A stretch of DNA of 64,000 nucleotides, from assembly GCF_036192275.1 (NCBI RefSeq), contig NZ_CP108088.1, forward strand, positions 9,094,578-9,158,577, read 5' to 3'. The stretch's first letter is position 1, and every line of letters starts with the position of its first letter. The translations under genes and the position numbers were made by a program. This stretch comes from Streptomyces sp. NBC_00250. Its GTDB lineage: Bacteria; Actinomycetota; Actinomycetes; Streptomycetales; Streptomycetaceae. The notes below the pieces were generated by a model. It made no database searches. It was not told where the DNA came from and saw nothing but the letters and a program-made list of their open reading frames with translations. Positions 47,416 to 55,335 of this stretch are shown piece by piece.

Positions 47416-47739
47416 TCAGCCTTCGGCGTCCGGCGAAGGTGGTTCGTTCTCGGCGGCGAGGGTGACTTGGGCGGTCCATGACCAAGGCTCCTGGGGCGGA
47501 TCCCAGCTCACCTCGACGTCGGTGTCGTGGAAGTCGCGCGCAAGTTCCGTCACCATCACCGCCGCAGCGGCCCGCGCGTCTTGCGGGTCGGTGTTGATCG
47601 GCACGTCCAGCCGCCCGCAGAGATTTCCGCTTTCGGTGAGGACGCTGGTGCGCCACCCCTCCAGCGTCGCAAACAGGAAGATCCCCTTCGGAACGCCCCA
47701 GGCGGGCCGCTTCTTCTTCTCCTTGCTGCGTCTCACCAT
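47416..47739 (-). CDS. Hypothetical protein (107 aa)
   Basis: Starts at ATG 47739 with a Lys-rich stretch (VRRSKEKKKRPAWGVPKGIF), then FATLEGWRTSVLTESGNLCG and SWDPPQEPWSWTAQVTLAAE. Beta-rich and soluble with good coding bias. It directly abuts the ISL3 remnant, whose insertion may have cut neighbouring regulatory DNA. No family recognised. Confidence 0.55.
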   Translation of the reverse strand: MVRRSKEKKKRPAWGVPKGIFLFATLEGWRTSVLTESGNLCGRLDVPINTDPQDARAAAAVMVTELARDFHDTDVEVSWDPPQEPWSWTAQVTLAAENEPPSPDAEG

Positions 47740-47842
47740 GCCGCCTATCCAACATCGTCGAGTTCATGGTGATGAGTCTGGGTGGAGGATCAACCGCCGC
47801 GGCACGGTTTGGTGCCTGCCTTGCACGGCAAGCTGAAATCCT

Positions 47843-48088
47843 TCAGGACAGATCGTCGATGAGCCCGAAGCCCTCCGGGAACTCCTCCAGGAACTTACGG
47901 CGAGCGGGGTTGGTCTCGGCAGCTGCCATCTCCCCGAGCAGGGCGATCAGCTCCTGCTGCTGATCACTCGACAGCATGCTGACCACGTGCGCGACGCCCT
48001 CCATCACCTTGACCGCGTCGTCCTGATCCATCTGCTCGTCTTCGCTGCCGTCGATGAACCACAGGACATCGACCAAAGCCTCGGCCAA
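47843..48088 (-). CDS. Small acidic helical protein
   Basis: An 81-residue protein starting ATG 48088 (MAEALVDVLWFIDGSEDEQM), entirely helical and acidic (LSSDQQQELIALLGEMAAAE). The good frame continues upstream of the ATG, so a longer original start is possible, but that DNA now overlaps the Nudix gene on the other strand. Function unknown. Confidence 0.55.
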   Translation of the reverse strand: MAEALVDVLWFIDGSEDEQMDQDDAVKVMEGVAHVVSMLSSDQQQELIALLGEMAAAETNPARRKFLEEFPEGFGLIDDLS

Positions 48089-48105
48089 GGCACGAGTCAG
48101 GGACG

Positions 48106-48582
48106 GGCGCGCTCATCTTCAACGGCGACGAGATCGCCCTCATCAAACGGGTCAAGAGCGGCACCGAGCAGTACACCGTGCCCGGCGGCAACGTCGATCC
48201 AGGCGAACCCATTCCGACCGCCCTCGCCCGCGAGCTGAGGGAAGAGCTCAACCTCGACGTCGACCAGGCCGACGCCGCCCCCCCCCGCTTCACATGGCTG
48301 CTCGACGCCATGGTCAGCCGCCCCGGAAGCACACCGCCCCGCAAACTCCACCTGGTCTTCCGCCTGAGCATCAGCGACCACGTCCGCCAGGCCTTGAGCC
48401 CGACAGAACACGACGACACCGCCGGCGCCGGTGAACTGGTCTGGATCCGCTGGCAGGAGGCCAAGGACAAGGCCCTCTTCCCGCCCGTGCCCGTCGCGGA
48501 CCTCACCACTCCAGCAGCCGGCCTCGACGCTGGCGCCGCTCTCCTGCCCGGGCTCAACGACTCCAACTACCACTGGATCTGA
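48106..48582 (+). CDS. Nudix hydrolase domain protein, 5' end uncertain
   Basis: The frame reads TGALIFNGDEIALIKRVKSG and then the Nudix box GNVDPGEPIPTALARELREE followed by LNL: G-x5-E-x7-REL-x-EE, with N instead of the usual G near the end. These residues bind Mg2+ and a nucleoside-diphosphate-linked substrate. The C-terminal part (FTWLLDAMVSRPGSTPPRKL; AGELVWIRWQEAKDKALFPP) is complete. No clear start codon is found in frame; GTG 48178 lies inside the Nudix fold, and the upstream DNA overlaps the preceding gene, so the N-terminus is probably lost. Substrate unknown. Confidence 0.7.
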   Translation, partial: GALIFNGDEIALIKRVKSGTEQYTVPGGNVDPGEPIPTALARELREELNLDVDQADAAPPRFTWLLDAMVSRPGSTPPRKLHLVFRLSISDHVRQALSPTEHDDTAGAGELVWIRWQEAKDKALFPPVPVADLTTPAAGLDAGAALLPGLNDSNYHWI

Positions 48583-48764
48583 TCCGGACCGGGGCGCAGC
48601 GACGTGGCACGTGTACGACAGGGCGCAGCGACGGCCAGGGCGCGCGGTATCGGCCGACGGATGCATCGGGCGCGGCGGAGACCCGGATCGGGGCGGGCCG
48701 GGCTCCAGGATCGACGCCTCTGCAGCCTTCGCTTCTTATGGCGTGATCATTCGTTGAGCCGTGC

Positions 48765-48911
48765 ATGACGGATCTCATCGAGCGGCTGGTGCCGGACGGG
48801 TTGTGGGTGTTGTTCCGGCGGGTGGTGCCGCCGACGGTGGTGGTACGTCCGCAGGGTGGTGGCCGGCGTCGGGCGGGTGACCGGCCCGGCCGGATCGTGC
48901 TGATGATCTGA
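48765..48911 (+). pseudogene. N-terminal fragment of IS5-family transposase
   Basis: MTDLIERLVPDGLWVLFRRV then VPPTVVVRPQGGGRRRAGDR is the standard start of IS5-family transposases in Streptomyces ('L.ERLVPDGLW.LF.R..P'). It breaks off after 49 codons. The other half is not contiguous; a C-terminal IS5 fragment lies at 50022. Confidence 0.8.
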
Positions 48912-49010
48912 CGGTCGGGACGAGAAAAGGTGCGCGGTTTCGGACAACCCTGGGGGGCTTTCGCAGGTAGGAAGGGTGAGAACGAAACAGACGCAGGGGG
49001 GAACCCGATC

Positions 49011-49886
49011 ATGTTCGAACGACGCAGGCCCGGGCTGAAGGCGGCGCTCGTCGCCACCGCCGTCGCGGCGGCGACGGCCACCGGGGCGGGCTCCGCCGTC
49101 GCCGCGCAGGCCGCCGACCCGGTGGTGGCGCCCGCCTTCCACCTGTACGGCGTCCACAAGCAGACCCACGAGCTGTGGGAGTGGTACCCCCGAGGACCGC
49201 TCCTCTTCACCGATGGGCCCGACATCTCCGGGCCCGAGTCGGGCGATCAATCGGACCTCGCCGACCTCATCACCGTCGACAACGCCAACCACGGCAGGAT
49301 GGGCGACGGCTGGTGGACCCTCTACAAGAACGGCCGGCTGGACTTCACCGGCTATGTCGACGACCAGTGGCATGGGCCGAAGAACGTCGGCCGGGGCTGG
49401 GACATCTACCGCACGGTCCTCTCGCCCGGCACCCTCGGCGGAGCCAAGGAGGCCGACCTGATCGGCCTCGACAGAGCCGGCGTGCTGCGGAGCTACCTGG
49501 GCTACCCGGACGGCCGCCTCACCACCCGCATGCGGGTCGGCGGCGGCTGGGGCCAGTACACCGAGCTGGCCGGCCAGGGCGATCTGACCGGTGACGGCAG
49601 GGCCGACATCACCGCCCGCGACAAGGCCGGCGTCCTCTGGCTCTACAAGGGCACGGGCGACTACAAGGCGCCGTTCGCGGGCCGTACGAGGATCGGCGGC
49701 GGGTGGAACGTCTACGACCGGCTGCTGTCCCTCGGCGACAGCGACGCCGACGGCAAGGTGGACCTGCTGGCCCGGAAGACGACGGGCGAGCTGCTCCGGT
49801 ACTCGGGCACGGGTAACGCGGCGCGGCCGTTCACGGCGCCGGTGCAGATCAAGGATAGCCACATGAAGGAGTACAACCTCCTCTAG
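49011..49886 (+). CDS. Short secreted FG-GAP/VCBS-repeat protein
   Basis: A 291-residue secreted protein from ATG 49011 (GGGGGGAA upstream). The leader is MFERRRPGLKAALVATAVAA with cleavage near AAQAADP. The rest is FG-GAP repeats (FHLYGVHKQTHELWEWYP; DLTGDGRADITARDKAGVLW; LYKGTGDYKAPFAGRTRIGG). It lacks the Ig-like and middle domains of the array at 33-42 kb, so it is a minimal propeller-like relative. It sits between two IS5 fragments, suggesting transposon-assisted movement. Confidence 0.8.
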   Translation: MFERRRPGLKAALVATAVAAATATGAGSAVAAQAADPVVAPAFHLYGVHKQTHELWEWYPRGPLLFTDGPDISGPESGDQSDLADLITVDNANHGRMGDGWWTLYKNGRLDFTGYVDDQWHGPKNVGRGWDIYRTVLSPGTLGGAKEADLIGLDRAGVLRSYLGYPDGRLTTRMRVGGGWGQYTELAGQGDLTGDGRADITARDKAGVLWLYKGTGDYKAPFAGRTRIGGGWNVYDRLLSLGDSDADGKVDLLARKTTGELLRYSGTGNAARPFTAPVQIKDSHMKEYNLL

Positions 49887-50021
49887 ACGTAAGGCACTTC
49901 GTCCCAGGCGGCCCCGTTCCCGGCATTTCGGGTCCGGGGTCGCCCCCTGTCGGGGCCCGCCGTCTGTCACAAGTCCTGGTCTCTGGTGTGACCTCACCGA
50001 GGACGAGGAGGACACCTCTCC

Positions 50022-50335
50022 TTGGTCGACCGGCCCGCTGATCGGCGAGGCCAGTGGTCCGCTGATCTACTTCCCCATCGCCTGCGCAAGCGCGGACTCC
50101 GGGCGGTCATCCCCGTTCCGGCCGATCAACGCGGCCACCGGCTGCGGCGCGGCAGCCGAGGCGGCAGACCATCCGCCTTCGACCGTGAGGCATACAAGCA
50201 GTGCAACACCGTCGAACGCTGTATCAACCGCTTGAAACAGTGGCGGGGCATCGCCACCCGCTACAAGCAGACCGCAGCCATCTACCTGGCCGGACTCTAC
50301 GTCGCCAGCATCTTTCTTTGGTCTGCCAGGCCATC
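50022..50335 (+). pseudogene. C-terminal fragment of IS5-family transposase
   Basis: RLRKRGLRAVIPVPADQRGH, then GRPSAFDREAYKQCNTVERC and INRLKQWRGIATRYKQTAAI with YLAGLYVASIFLW are the end of an IS5-type DDE transposase (catalytic Glu in TVERCINRLK). No start and no N-terminal half; the end runs into the neighbouring gene's 3' region. Confidence 0.85.
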
Positions 50336-50338
50336 GAC

Positions 50339-51085
50339 TCAGGAGCAGGAGCGAACCGCATCGTCCCAGGCACCAGGGCTGCGGTAGTTGTTCTTGTGCC
50401 CTGCGGCAAGTACGTGGCGCAGTTCGGCAAGGTGCTGGGTGCTCGTGGGGAGATCCAGCCGGCTGAGGAAGGTCAGTGCGGCAGCCGGCTCCAGGTCGCC
50501 GTAGACGTCGTGGAAGCTCGCCAGCAGGCCGCGGAAGACGGCCGGGTGCAGGGCAGGAAGCCGCATGGCGGTGCGGTACGTCAGCTCCTTCACCGTCCAG
50601 CTCACCGGTCCCGAACACTCCAGAACCCGACGGGCTCGGCGGAGCAGGGCCTCCGATCGCTCGGCCACCACCCGGTCGATGTCGTTACCGAGAACCTCGG
50701 CGAAGGCCGTCGCGTACGTGGCGTGGTCCTCAAACCAGTCCACCCACAGCGAGTAGGTGACGGCCTCGGCGTCCAGGTCCGCCTCCAGCCGCTGACGGTA
50801 GCCGTCCCACAGCACTTCGGCCGGCAGGGGACCCTCCGCACTCGCATTCGCGAACCGGATCTCGCACGTGACCCAGTACTCGTCGAGGAGGTCCAGCAGC
50901 CCGAACGCCAACCGCACCTGGTCGGCTGCATCCAGGTCTTCGGCGAACACATCACCGGCCCAGGAGTGCGCCACCTGGTTGGCGGTGAGCAACGCGTCCG
51001 GCTTCTCGTCGCTCACCCACCCGTCGCGCACCTGGCTGACGCCCTGATCAGCCAGCCAACGCCGCGCTGCCTCCTCGGCTTGCAT
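50339..51085 (-). CDS. Hypothetical protein (248 aa)
   Basis: From ATG 51085 (MQAEEAARRWLADQGVSQVR), with GTGGAG upstream. Mostly helical, acidic and Trp/Tyr-rich (LAFGLLDLLDEYWVTCEIRF; VTYSLWVDWFEDHATYATAF). No motif is recognised. The last ~10 residues run into the IS5 fragment, so the native C-terminus may be lost. Confidence 0.6.
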   Translation of the reverse strand: MQAEEAARRWLADQGVSQVRDGWVSDEKPDALLTANQVAHSWAGDVFAEDLDAADQVRLAFGLLDLLDEYWVTCEIRFANASAEGPLPAEVLWDGYRQRLEADLDAEAVTYSLWVDWFEDHATYATAFAEVLGNDIDRVVAERSEALLRRARRVLECSGPVSWTVKELTYRTAMRLPALHPAVFRGLLASFHDVYGDLEPAAALTFLSRLDLPTSTQHLAELRHVLAAGHKNNYRSPGAWDDAVRSCS

Positions 51086-51220
51086 CTCCACTCGGGAAGT
51101 ATGACCGGGCCATCGCCGGCCTCGTCTCCGACCGCAACACCACCGCCTTGCCACGACCTCGATCAGGCAAACACGTCTCCACCGCTATCACGCCCCAGCT
51201 CGTAAGCCGACGTCCGTGAT

Positions 51221-53371
51221 TCATGCGACGTTCCAGACGCTCAGTCGGTCGAGGAAGGATGCTGCCAGCATCGTGCCGTCCGGGCTGTACGCCACGCTGG
51301 ACGCCATGTTCCTCTCGGCTACGGGGGGAGGCACCTCGTGGAGTTCCCGCGTGGCGACGTCCCAGATTTTCAACCCCTTTCCGGTGGCACCGGCGAGGGT
51401 CTTGCCGTCGCGGCTGAACGCGACCTGAGAGATGAACCAGTCGAAGTTGCTGCTCCCGCCGTTGAAGGAGAGGGCGCCGATCCTGGACCGGAAGTCCGTG
51501 TTCCACAGCAGCACCCTCTCATCGGCGGTGGCGCTCGCCAGCATCGTGCCGTCCGGGCTGTAGGCGAGGCCCTCGAATTTGTCGTCCGTGGTGATGGAGT
51601 TCGTGATCTTGCGGTTGGAGACATCCCAGAAGCGGATGATCCCAGCCTCGTTGCAGGCCGCCAGCGTTCCGCCGTCCGCGGTGAACACCAGGCCGGTGTG
51701 CGCCTTGCCTTGGTTGTTCGTGCGGGCGACGGGGTCGATGAGGGTGGTGATCCGGGTGTGGTCGGCGGCGTCCCACAGGGTGATGGTGCCCTTGGCGTTG
51801 GCGCAGGCAAGGATTGAGCCGTCGGGGGCGAACGCCAGGCGCTGCACGGTGAGCGGGTCGTACGCGGTGTCCGTCAGACGGGCGATCGGCTTGCCCGAGG
51901 CGACGTCCCACAGGGTGGTGGCTCTGTCCTCGGCCGCGGCGAGCACGGTGCCGTCCGCGCTGAACGCCACATCCTGGATCCCCTCATACGTCACCTTCCT
52001 GCGATCGTTGAAGGTCGCGGTCCGCTTCAGGCCGATGCTGTCCCACAGCGTGACGGCACCGTCGCCCGCACCGACGGCGATGACCGAATTGTCCGGGGCG
52101 AACACCAGGCACTGCACGGCGCCGGCATGCTTGAGCGAGACCCGGGGACCATAGAGGGTGCCTGGGCGTCGTGTGGGGGACGGGCGACTCTTGCTCCCGG
52201 CCGGTTTCGTACCCGGCGTCGCGGAGCTGCCCTTGTCCTCCGTGGCGCCTCGGCCGTCGAACAGCTTCCACCCGACAGGTACGGCGGCGGCAGCCGCGAT
52301 CCCCGCGCCGATCAGCAGTGTTCGGCGACTCGGGCGGGAGCTCGATGCGCCGGCGGGCGGCGGCTGGTCGGGGCCATCGGCCGGAGACCGCGGTTCTGCC
52401 GGCGGGAGGGACGGCCCCACGGAAGTACGGACGATGGTCGTCGCGTCGGCTGCGGCGACCAGCGTATCCCCGGCCGACATGCCCAGATACCGCGCCACCT
52501 CAGCTTGCTGAGCGTCGATCAGCGCGTGCACCGCGGGCGGCCAGGGGCACCCGGAACCGACTTCGCCGCTCCTGATGGACGCCAGAACTTCCGCCGCCGC
52601 GGGACGCGCATCCGGGTGCTTGGCGAGGCACGGAGCGATGATGTCCCGCAGCCTGCTCGGGAGAGCACCGAGGTCGGGCTCCTTGTGCACGACGTTGTAC
52701 AGCGTCTGCGGCGTGGAGTTACCTGCGAACGGGCTCGTACCGGTGTAGGCCAGCAACAGCATCGTGCCGAACGAGAACATGTCGCTGGCCGGCGTGATCC
52801 GCCTGCCCTCCGCCTGCTCGGGCGACATGAACCCCGGCGAGCCGACCAACCAGCCAGTGTGCGTGATCTCGCTGCCGCCGTCACTGTCGGTGGCCCGCGC
52901 GATGCCGAAGTCGATGACCCGGCACCCGTCCGCGGTCAGCAGGACATTGGACGGCTTCAGGTCGCGGTGGATCAACCGCGCACCATGGACGTCGACCAGG
53001 GCTGCCAGAAGCCCCGCGGCCAACTGCAGCACCGCCTGAAGAGGCAGCGCTCCCGAGGCATCCAGGACCTCGCTCAGCGACGGCCCCGGCACGAACACGG
53101 ACGCCAGCCAGGGGAGTTCCGCATCCGCATCGGCATCGATCACCGCCGCGGTGTGTAAGCCGGACACCCGTCGGGAAGCCTCGACCTCGCGGCGGAACCG
53201 CGCCCGGAAGCCCTCGTCCTCCACCAACTGCGCGCGCACCACCTTGACCGCGACGACCTGCCCATCGCGGGTGCCGCCCAGCAACACCCGCCCCATCCCG
53301 CCCCGGCCGAGCTCGGCCACCACCCGGTACGGACCGACCTCCGGTCCATCCGACGCCTCCAGCGGCTTCAC
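51221..53371 (-). CDS. Ser/Thr protein kinase with WD40-like C-terminal repeats
   Basis: A 716-residue kinase from GTG 53371 (GGGGAGGG upstream). The kinase domain has LGRGGMGRVLLGG (21-33), Lys43, HRDLKPSN (135-142), DFG (154-156) and SPGFMSPEQ (178-186). After a Pro/Ser-rich linker one membrane helix (about 351-370, TLLIGAGIAAAAAVPVGW) leads to about six or seven WD40-like repeats outside the membrane (LVFAPDNSVIAVGAGDGAVT; LVFTADGGTLAACNEAGIIR; LAYSPDGTMLASATADERVL). WD repeats usually mediate protein contacts, so it may sense or scaffold partners. A degraded inverted copy of this gene occupies about 56400-57640 in the tail. Confidence 0.9.
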   Translation of the reverse strand: MKPLEASDGPEVGPYRVVAELGRGGMGRVLLGGTRDGQVVAVKVVRAQLVEDEGFRARFRREVEASRRVSGLHTAAVIDADADAELPWLASVFVPGPSLSEVLDASGALPLQAVLQLAAGLLAALVDVHGARLIHRDLKPSNVLLTADGCRVIDFGIARATDSDGGSEITHTGWLVGSPGFMSPEQAEGRRITPASDMFSFGTMLLLAYTGTSPFAGNSTPQTLYNVVHKEPDLGALPSRLRDIIAPCLAKHPDARPAAAEVLASIRSGEVGSGCPWPPAVHALIDAQQAEVARYLGMSAGDTLVAAADATTIVRTSVGPSLPPAEPRSPADGPDQPPPAGASSSRPSRRTLLIGAGIAAAAAVPVGWKLFDGRGATEDKGSSATPGTKPAGSKSRPSPTRRPGTLYGPRVSLKHAGAVQCLVFAPDNSVIAVGAGDGAVTLWDSIGLKRTATFNDRRKVTYEGIQDVAFSADGTVLAAAEDRATTLWDVASGKPIARLTDTAYDPLTVQRLAFAPDGSILACANAKGTITLWDAADHTRITTLIDPVARTNNQGKAHTGLVFTADGGTLAACNEAGIIRFWDVSNRKITNSITTDDKFEGLAYSPDGTMLASATADERVLLWNTDFRSRIGALSFNGGSSNFDWFISQVAFSRDGKTLAGATGKGLKIWDVATRELHEVPPPVAERNMASSVAYSPDGTMLAASFLDRLSVWNVA

Positions 53372-53595
53372 TGGCCCTCCCCGGTCAGAAAACGCTTCCA
53401 CGCGACGTCCGTGCCGCGTAGATCGCTGCTTACATCCTTCCCCACCACCACCCTGTGGAACGGATCATCCGTACAACCACACCGGTTGTGAACCAGGTCT
53501 GTAGGCCGTGTCTCTTCACACCTGGTGTTCGTCTCCGGGGCGGTCCGTGCGTGTAGCAGGGGTCTGACCTGTGGGTTTCTGGTTGCGGGCGTGCC

Positions 53596-53846
53596 TGCGC
53601 AGGTTGGTTGAGTACACCGCAAGTTGATGGGTGACGTGTGGGTTGCAGTGGAGTGCGTCAGCTGTCTGCACCGGGTGTGAGAGGTGTTTGTGCTGGTCGG
53701 GGGGCGTGGTCGGGGGCGTGGGGTGTCGTTTTGCTGGTGAAGGTTGTTGTCGTTTGCCAGTGAGGTTTTGTTGTCGTGTGTGTAGGCGTGTGAGGGGGTA
53801 GGTGGCCTGGTGTTCAGGCGACCGGTTGCGGTTGGTTGGGGTTGCT
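53596..53846. repeat. Diverged intergenic repeat, copy B
   Basis: Counterpart of 31471-31800: GCAGGTTGGTTGA (53600) followed by GGGTGACGTGTGGGTTGCAG and G+T-rich DNA, ending GGTTGGTTGGGGTTGC next to the helical-protein remnant's stop. Noncoding; may be a conserved 3' region of the mobile gene whose end survives at 53847. Confidence 0.6.
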
Positions 53847-54037
53847 ACTGCGGCGGGAGTTCAGGGAAGGACGCGATCTCGGCTTTGAGAGTCCGCCATG
53901 CTGCTCGTTGCCGTTGTTGTGTTTCGTTCCGGTCGGCGATGGCTTTCAGGGTGGCGATCCGCTGGTCGATTCGGTAGGCGCGGAACGGGTCGGACGGCCT
54001 GAGCTGGTCGAGGCGGCGGGTTGCTGGGTACTGCTAC
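53847..54037 (-). pseudogene. C-terminal remnant of a helical, mobile-element-type protein
   Basis: With no start codon, the minus strand reads RRLDQLRPSDPFRAYRIDQR, then IATLKAIADRNETQQRQRAA and WRTLKAEIASFPELPPQ ending in TAG at 53847. It is a coherent amphipathic helical tail, cut by a stop 7 codons upstream. I believe it belongs to a plasmid/mobile-element protein but cannot name the family. Confidence 0.5.
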
Positions 54038-54470
54038 TCGGTGGCTCTTCTTCAGTGGTTTGGTGTATTGGCTGCAGTTGGGCGTCGACCCCTGTGACCT
54101 GCAGCTTTGTTGGCGAGAGGGCCGGGTGACTGAAGCCTTGGTGACGATCCTGAGCTGGAGGTTGGCGCCGAAGCACAAGTGAACCTCGCGCCGAGTAGCA
54201 GGCATAGGGACCCTCGCCAGTCTCTATCCGGCTACCCTTTTGAAGCAGCCTGGGTTTCTCGCAGCTCCCTCACTTCCACCCCTGCTGTAAGCCGCGCTCA
54301 GGGCCGGTGGCGGAGCGCGGGTTCCGCAGTGGCTGCCCTCTCCTGTGACTGCGGGCTTCCACAGGACCAACACCCCGGTCTACGCTGGTAGTTGTCTGCT
54401 TTCTCCGACGGGGGGAGGGACGTCCCGCCCCGAAAGGGACGGGCCGCCCCTCGAACAAAGGAGGACAGAC

Positions 54471-54599
54471 ATGAGTGATGACCGGAAGTCATCTCGCCGG
54501 AGTCGACTGGCTGCGGAGATGGCGAAGCGACTTGCTGTGGCACTGAGCGCTCGCGCTTTGTGGTCAGTGATCGTGGAGCTGATGCGCGGCGAGAGCTGA
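54471..54599 (+). CDS. 42-aa basic ORF next to the telomere
   Basis: MSDDRKSSRRSRLAAEMAKR then LAVALSARALWSVIVELMRG ES. AAAGGAGG precedes the ATG at perfect spacing, and a terminator-like hairpin follows. A basic N-terminus and an amphipathic helix could bind nucleic acid or membrane. It is the last gene before the hairpin array, and such position suggests, but does not show, a role at the end of the replicon. Confidence 0.65.
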   Translation: MSDDRKSSRRSRLAAEMAKRLAVALSARALWSVIVELMRGES

Positions 54600-54604
54600 T
54601 CCCG

Positions 54605-54646
54605 GAGAAGGCGGGTCCTGTACCCCCGCGCAGGCTCCGCCTTCTC
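54605..54646 (+). terminator. Hairpin after the 42-aa ORF
   Basis: GAGAAGGCGG pairs exactly with CCGCCTTCTC; an inner CCTG/CAGG extends the stem. It lies 6 bases after the stop codon and probably ends its transcript. Confidence 0.65.
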
Positions 54647-54784
54647 ATACCGGCCGGAACGACGATCCGCACACAGCCGACCACCCTAGGCACCCTCCCC
54701 GTAGCCGGCTACCCGCGCCAGCGGGCTGGTCCTGGAGGCGAAGCCGGAAGGAGCAGGGCGGGGGAGCGAAGCGGACCCGCCCAA

Positions 54785-54981
54785 CGGGCCAAAGGCCCGG
54801 ACCCCGTGAAACGGGGTCACCCAGGCTCGCGAAGCGAGCCGTTCGGGTGGAGCGAAGCGAAACCCGAACCCGTCCGGAGCGAAGCGAAGGACCCCGGCCC
54901 GAAGGGCCGGCCCTGGCTCGGCGAAGCCGAGCCCCGCCGAGCGCAGCGAGGCGGTTCGCTGGCACATTGCGCAGCAATGTG
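54785..54981. other. Telomere-like array of hairpins with GAA/GCA loops
   Basis: Seven or more inverted repeats follow each other: CGGGCC-AAA-GGCCCG (54785), ACCCCGT-GAA-ACGGGGT (54801), GGCTCGC-GAA-GCGAGCC (54824), GTTCGGGT..ACCCGAAC (54841), CCGGCCC-GAA-GGGCCGG (54894), GGCTCGGC-GAA-GCCGAGCC (54915), CACATTGC-GCA-GCAATGTG (54963). GNA trinucleotide loops are the hallmark of Streptomyces telomere 3' overhangs, and the last hairpin with its flanks (read inward: ACCACATTGCTGCGCAATGT) resembles palindrome II of the archetypal telomere. A further GGCTCGC-GCA-GCGAGCC is at 55011. The terminal protein would attach to the 5' end, located at about 54990-55100. Confidence 0.75.
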
Positions 54982-55261
54982 GTCCCGCCCTAAACACGCC
55001 CCCTCTTTGAGGCTCGCGCAGCGAGCCCTCCCCACCCGCAACCCGGACCGCCGCGTCCGGGGTTGCATGGCTTCTGCGCGGGCGCGCAGAGGGGTGTGTT
55101 TGTTAGCACGTGTGTGGCCGGGCGCACCTCGCGCTCGGCCCGGCTCACGCCAGCTCCCAGCAGCTCGCGGAGGCTGAGGCCGTTTCGTCCCCAGCCCCGG
55201 TCGCGCCCTGTCTCCACCGCCTCAAACCGGCCCACGAGCGCCGGGTGGCCGGGAGCCTAGG

Positions 55262-55335
55262 GAGTCTGAGGCAGGATCACCCGCTTGACCAGGAGGCGGA
55301 GCCTGCAGTGAGCCGAGATCGCGCCGCACTCCAGC
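55262..55335 (+). repeat. Alu-like segment (right arm)
   Basis: GTCTGAGGCAGGATCACCCG, then AGGAGGCGGAGCCTGCAGTG and AGCCGAGATCGCGCCGCACTC follow the primate AluY right arm with small gaps. A more diverged piece of the left arm precedes it at about 55115-55190. Bacterial genomes do not carry this element; it indicates human DNA. Confidence 0.85.

Noticed and set aside
51221..51417. Several short plus-strand frames within the WD40 kinase
   Set aside because: Shadows of the minus-strand gene created by third-position GC.
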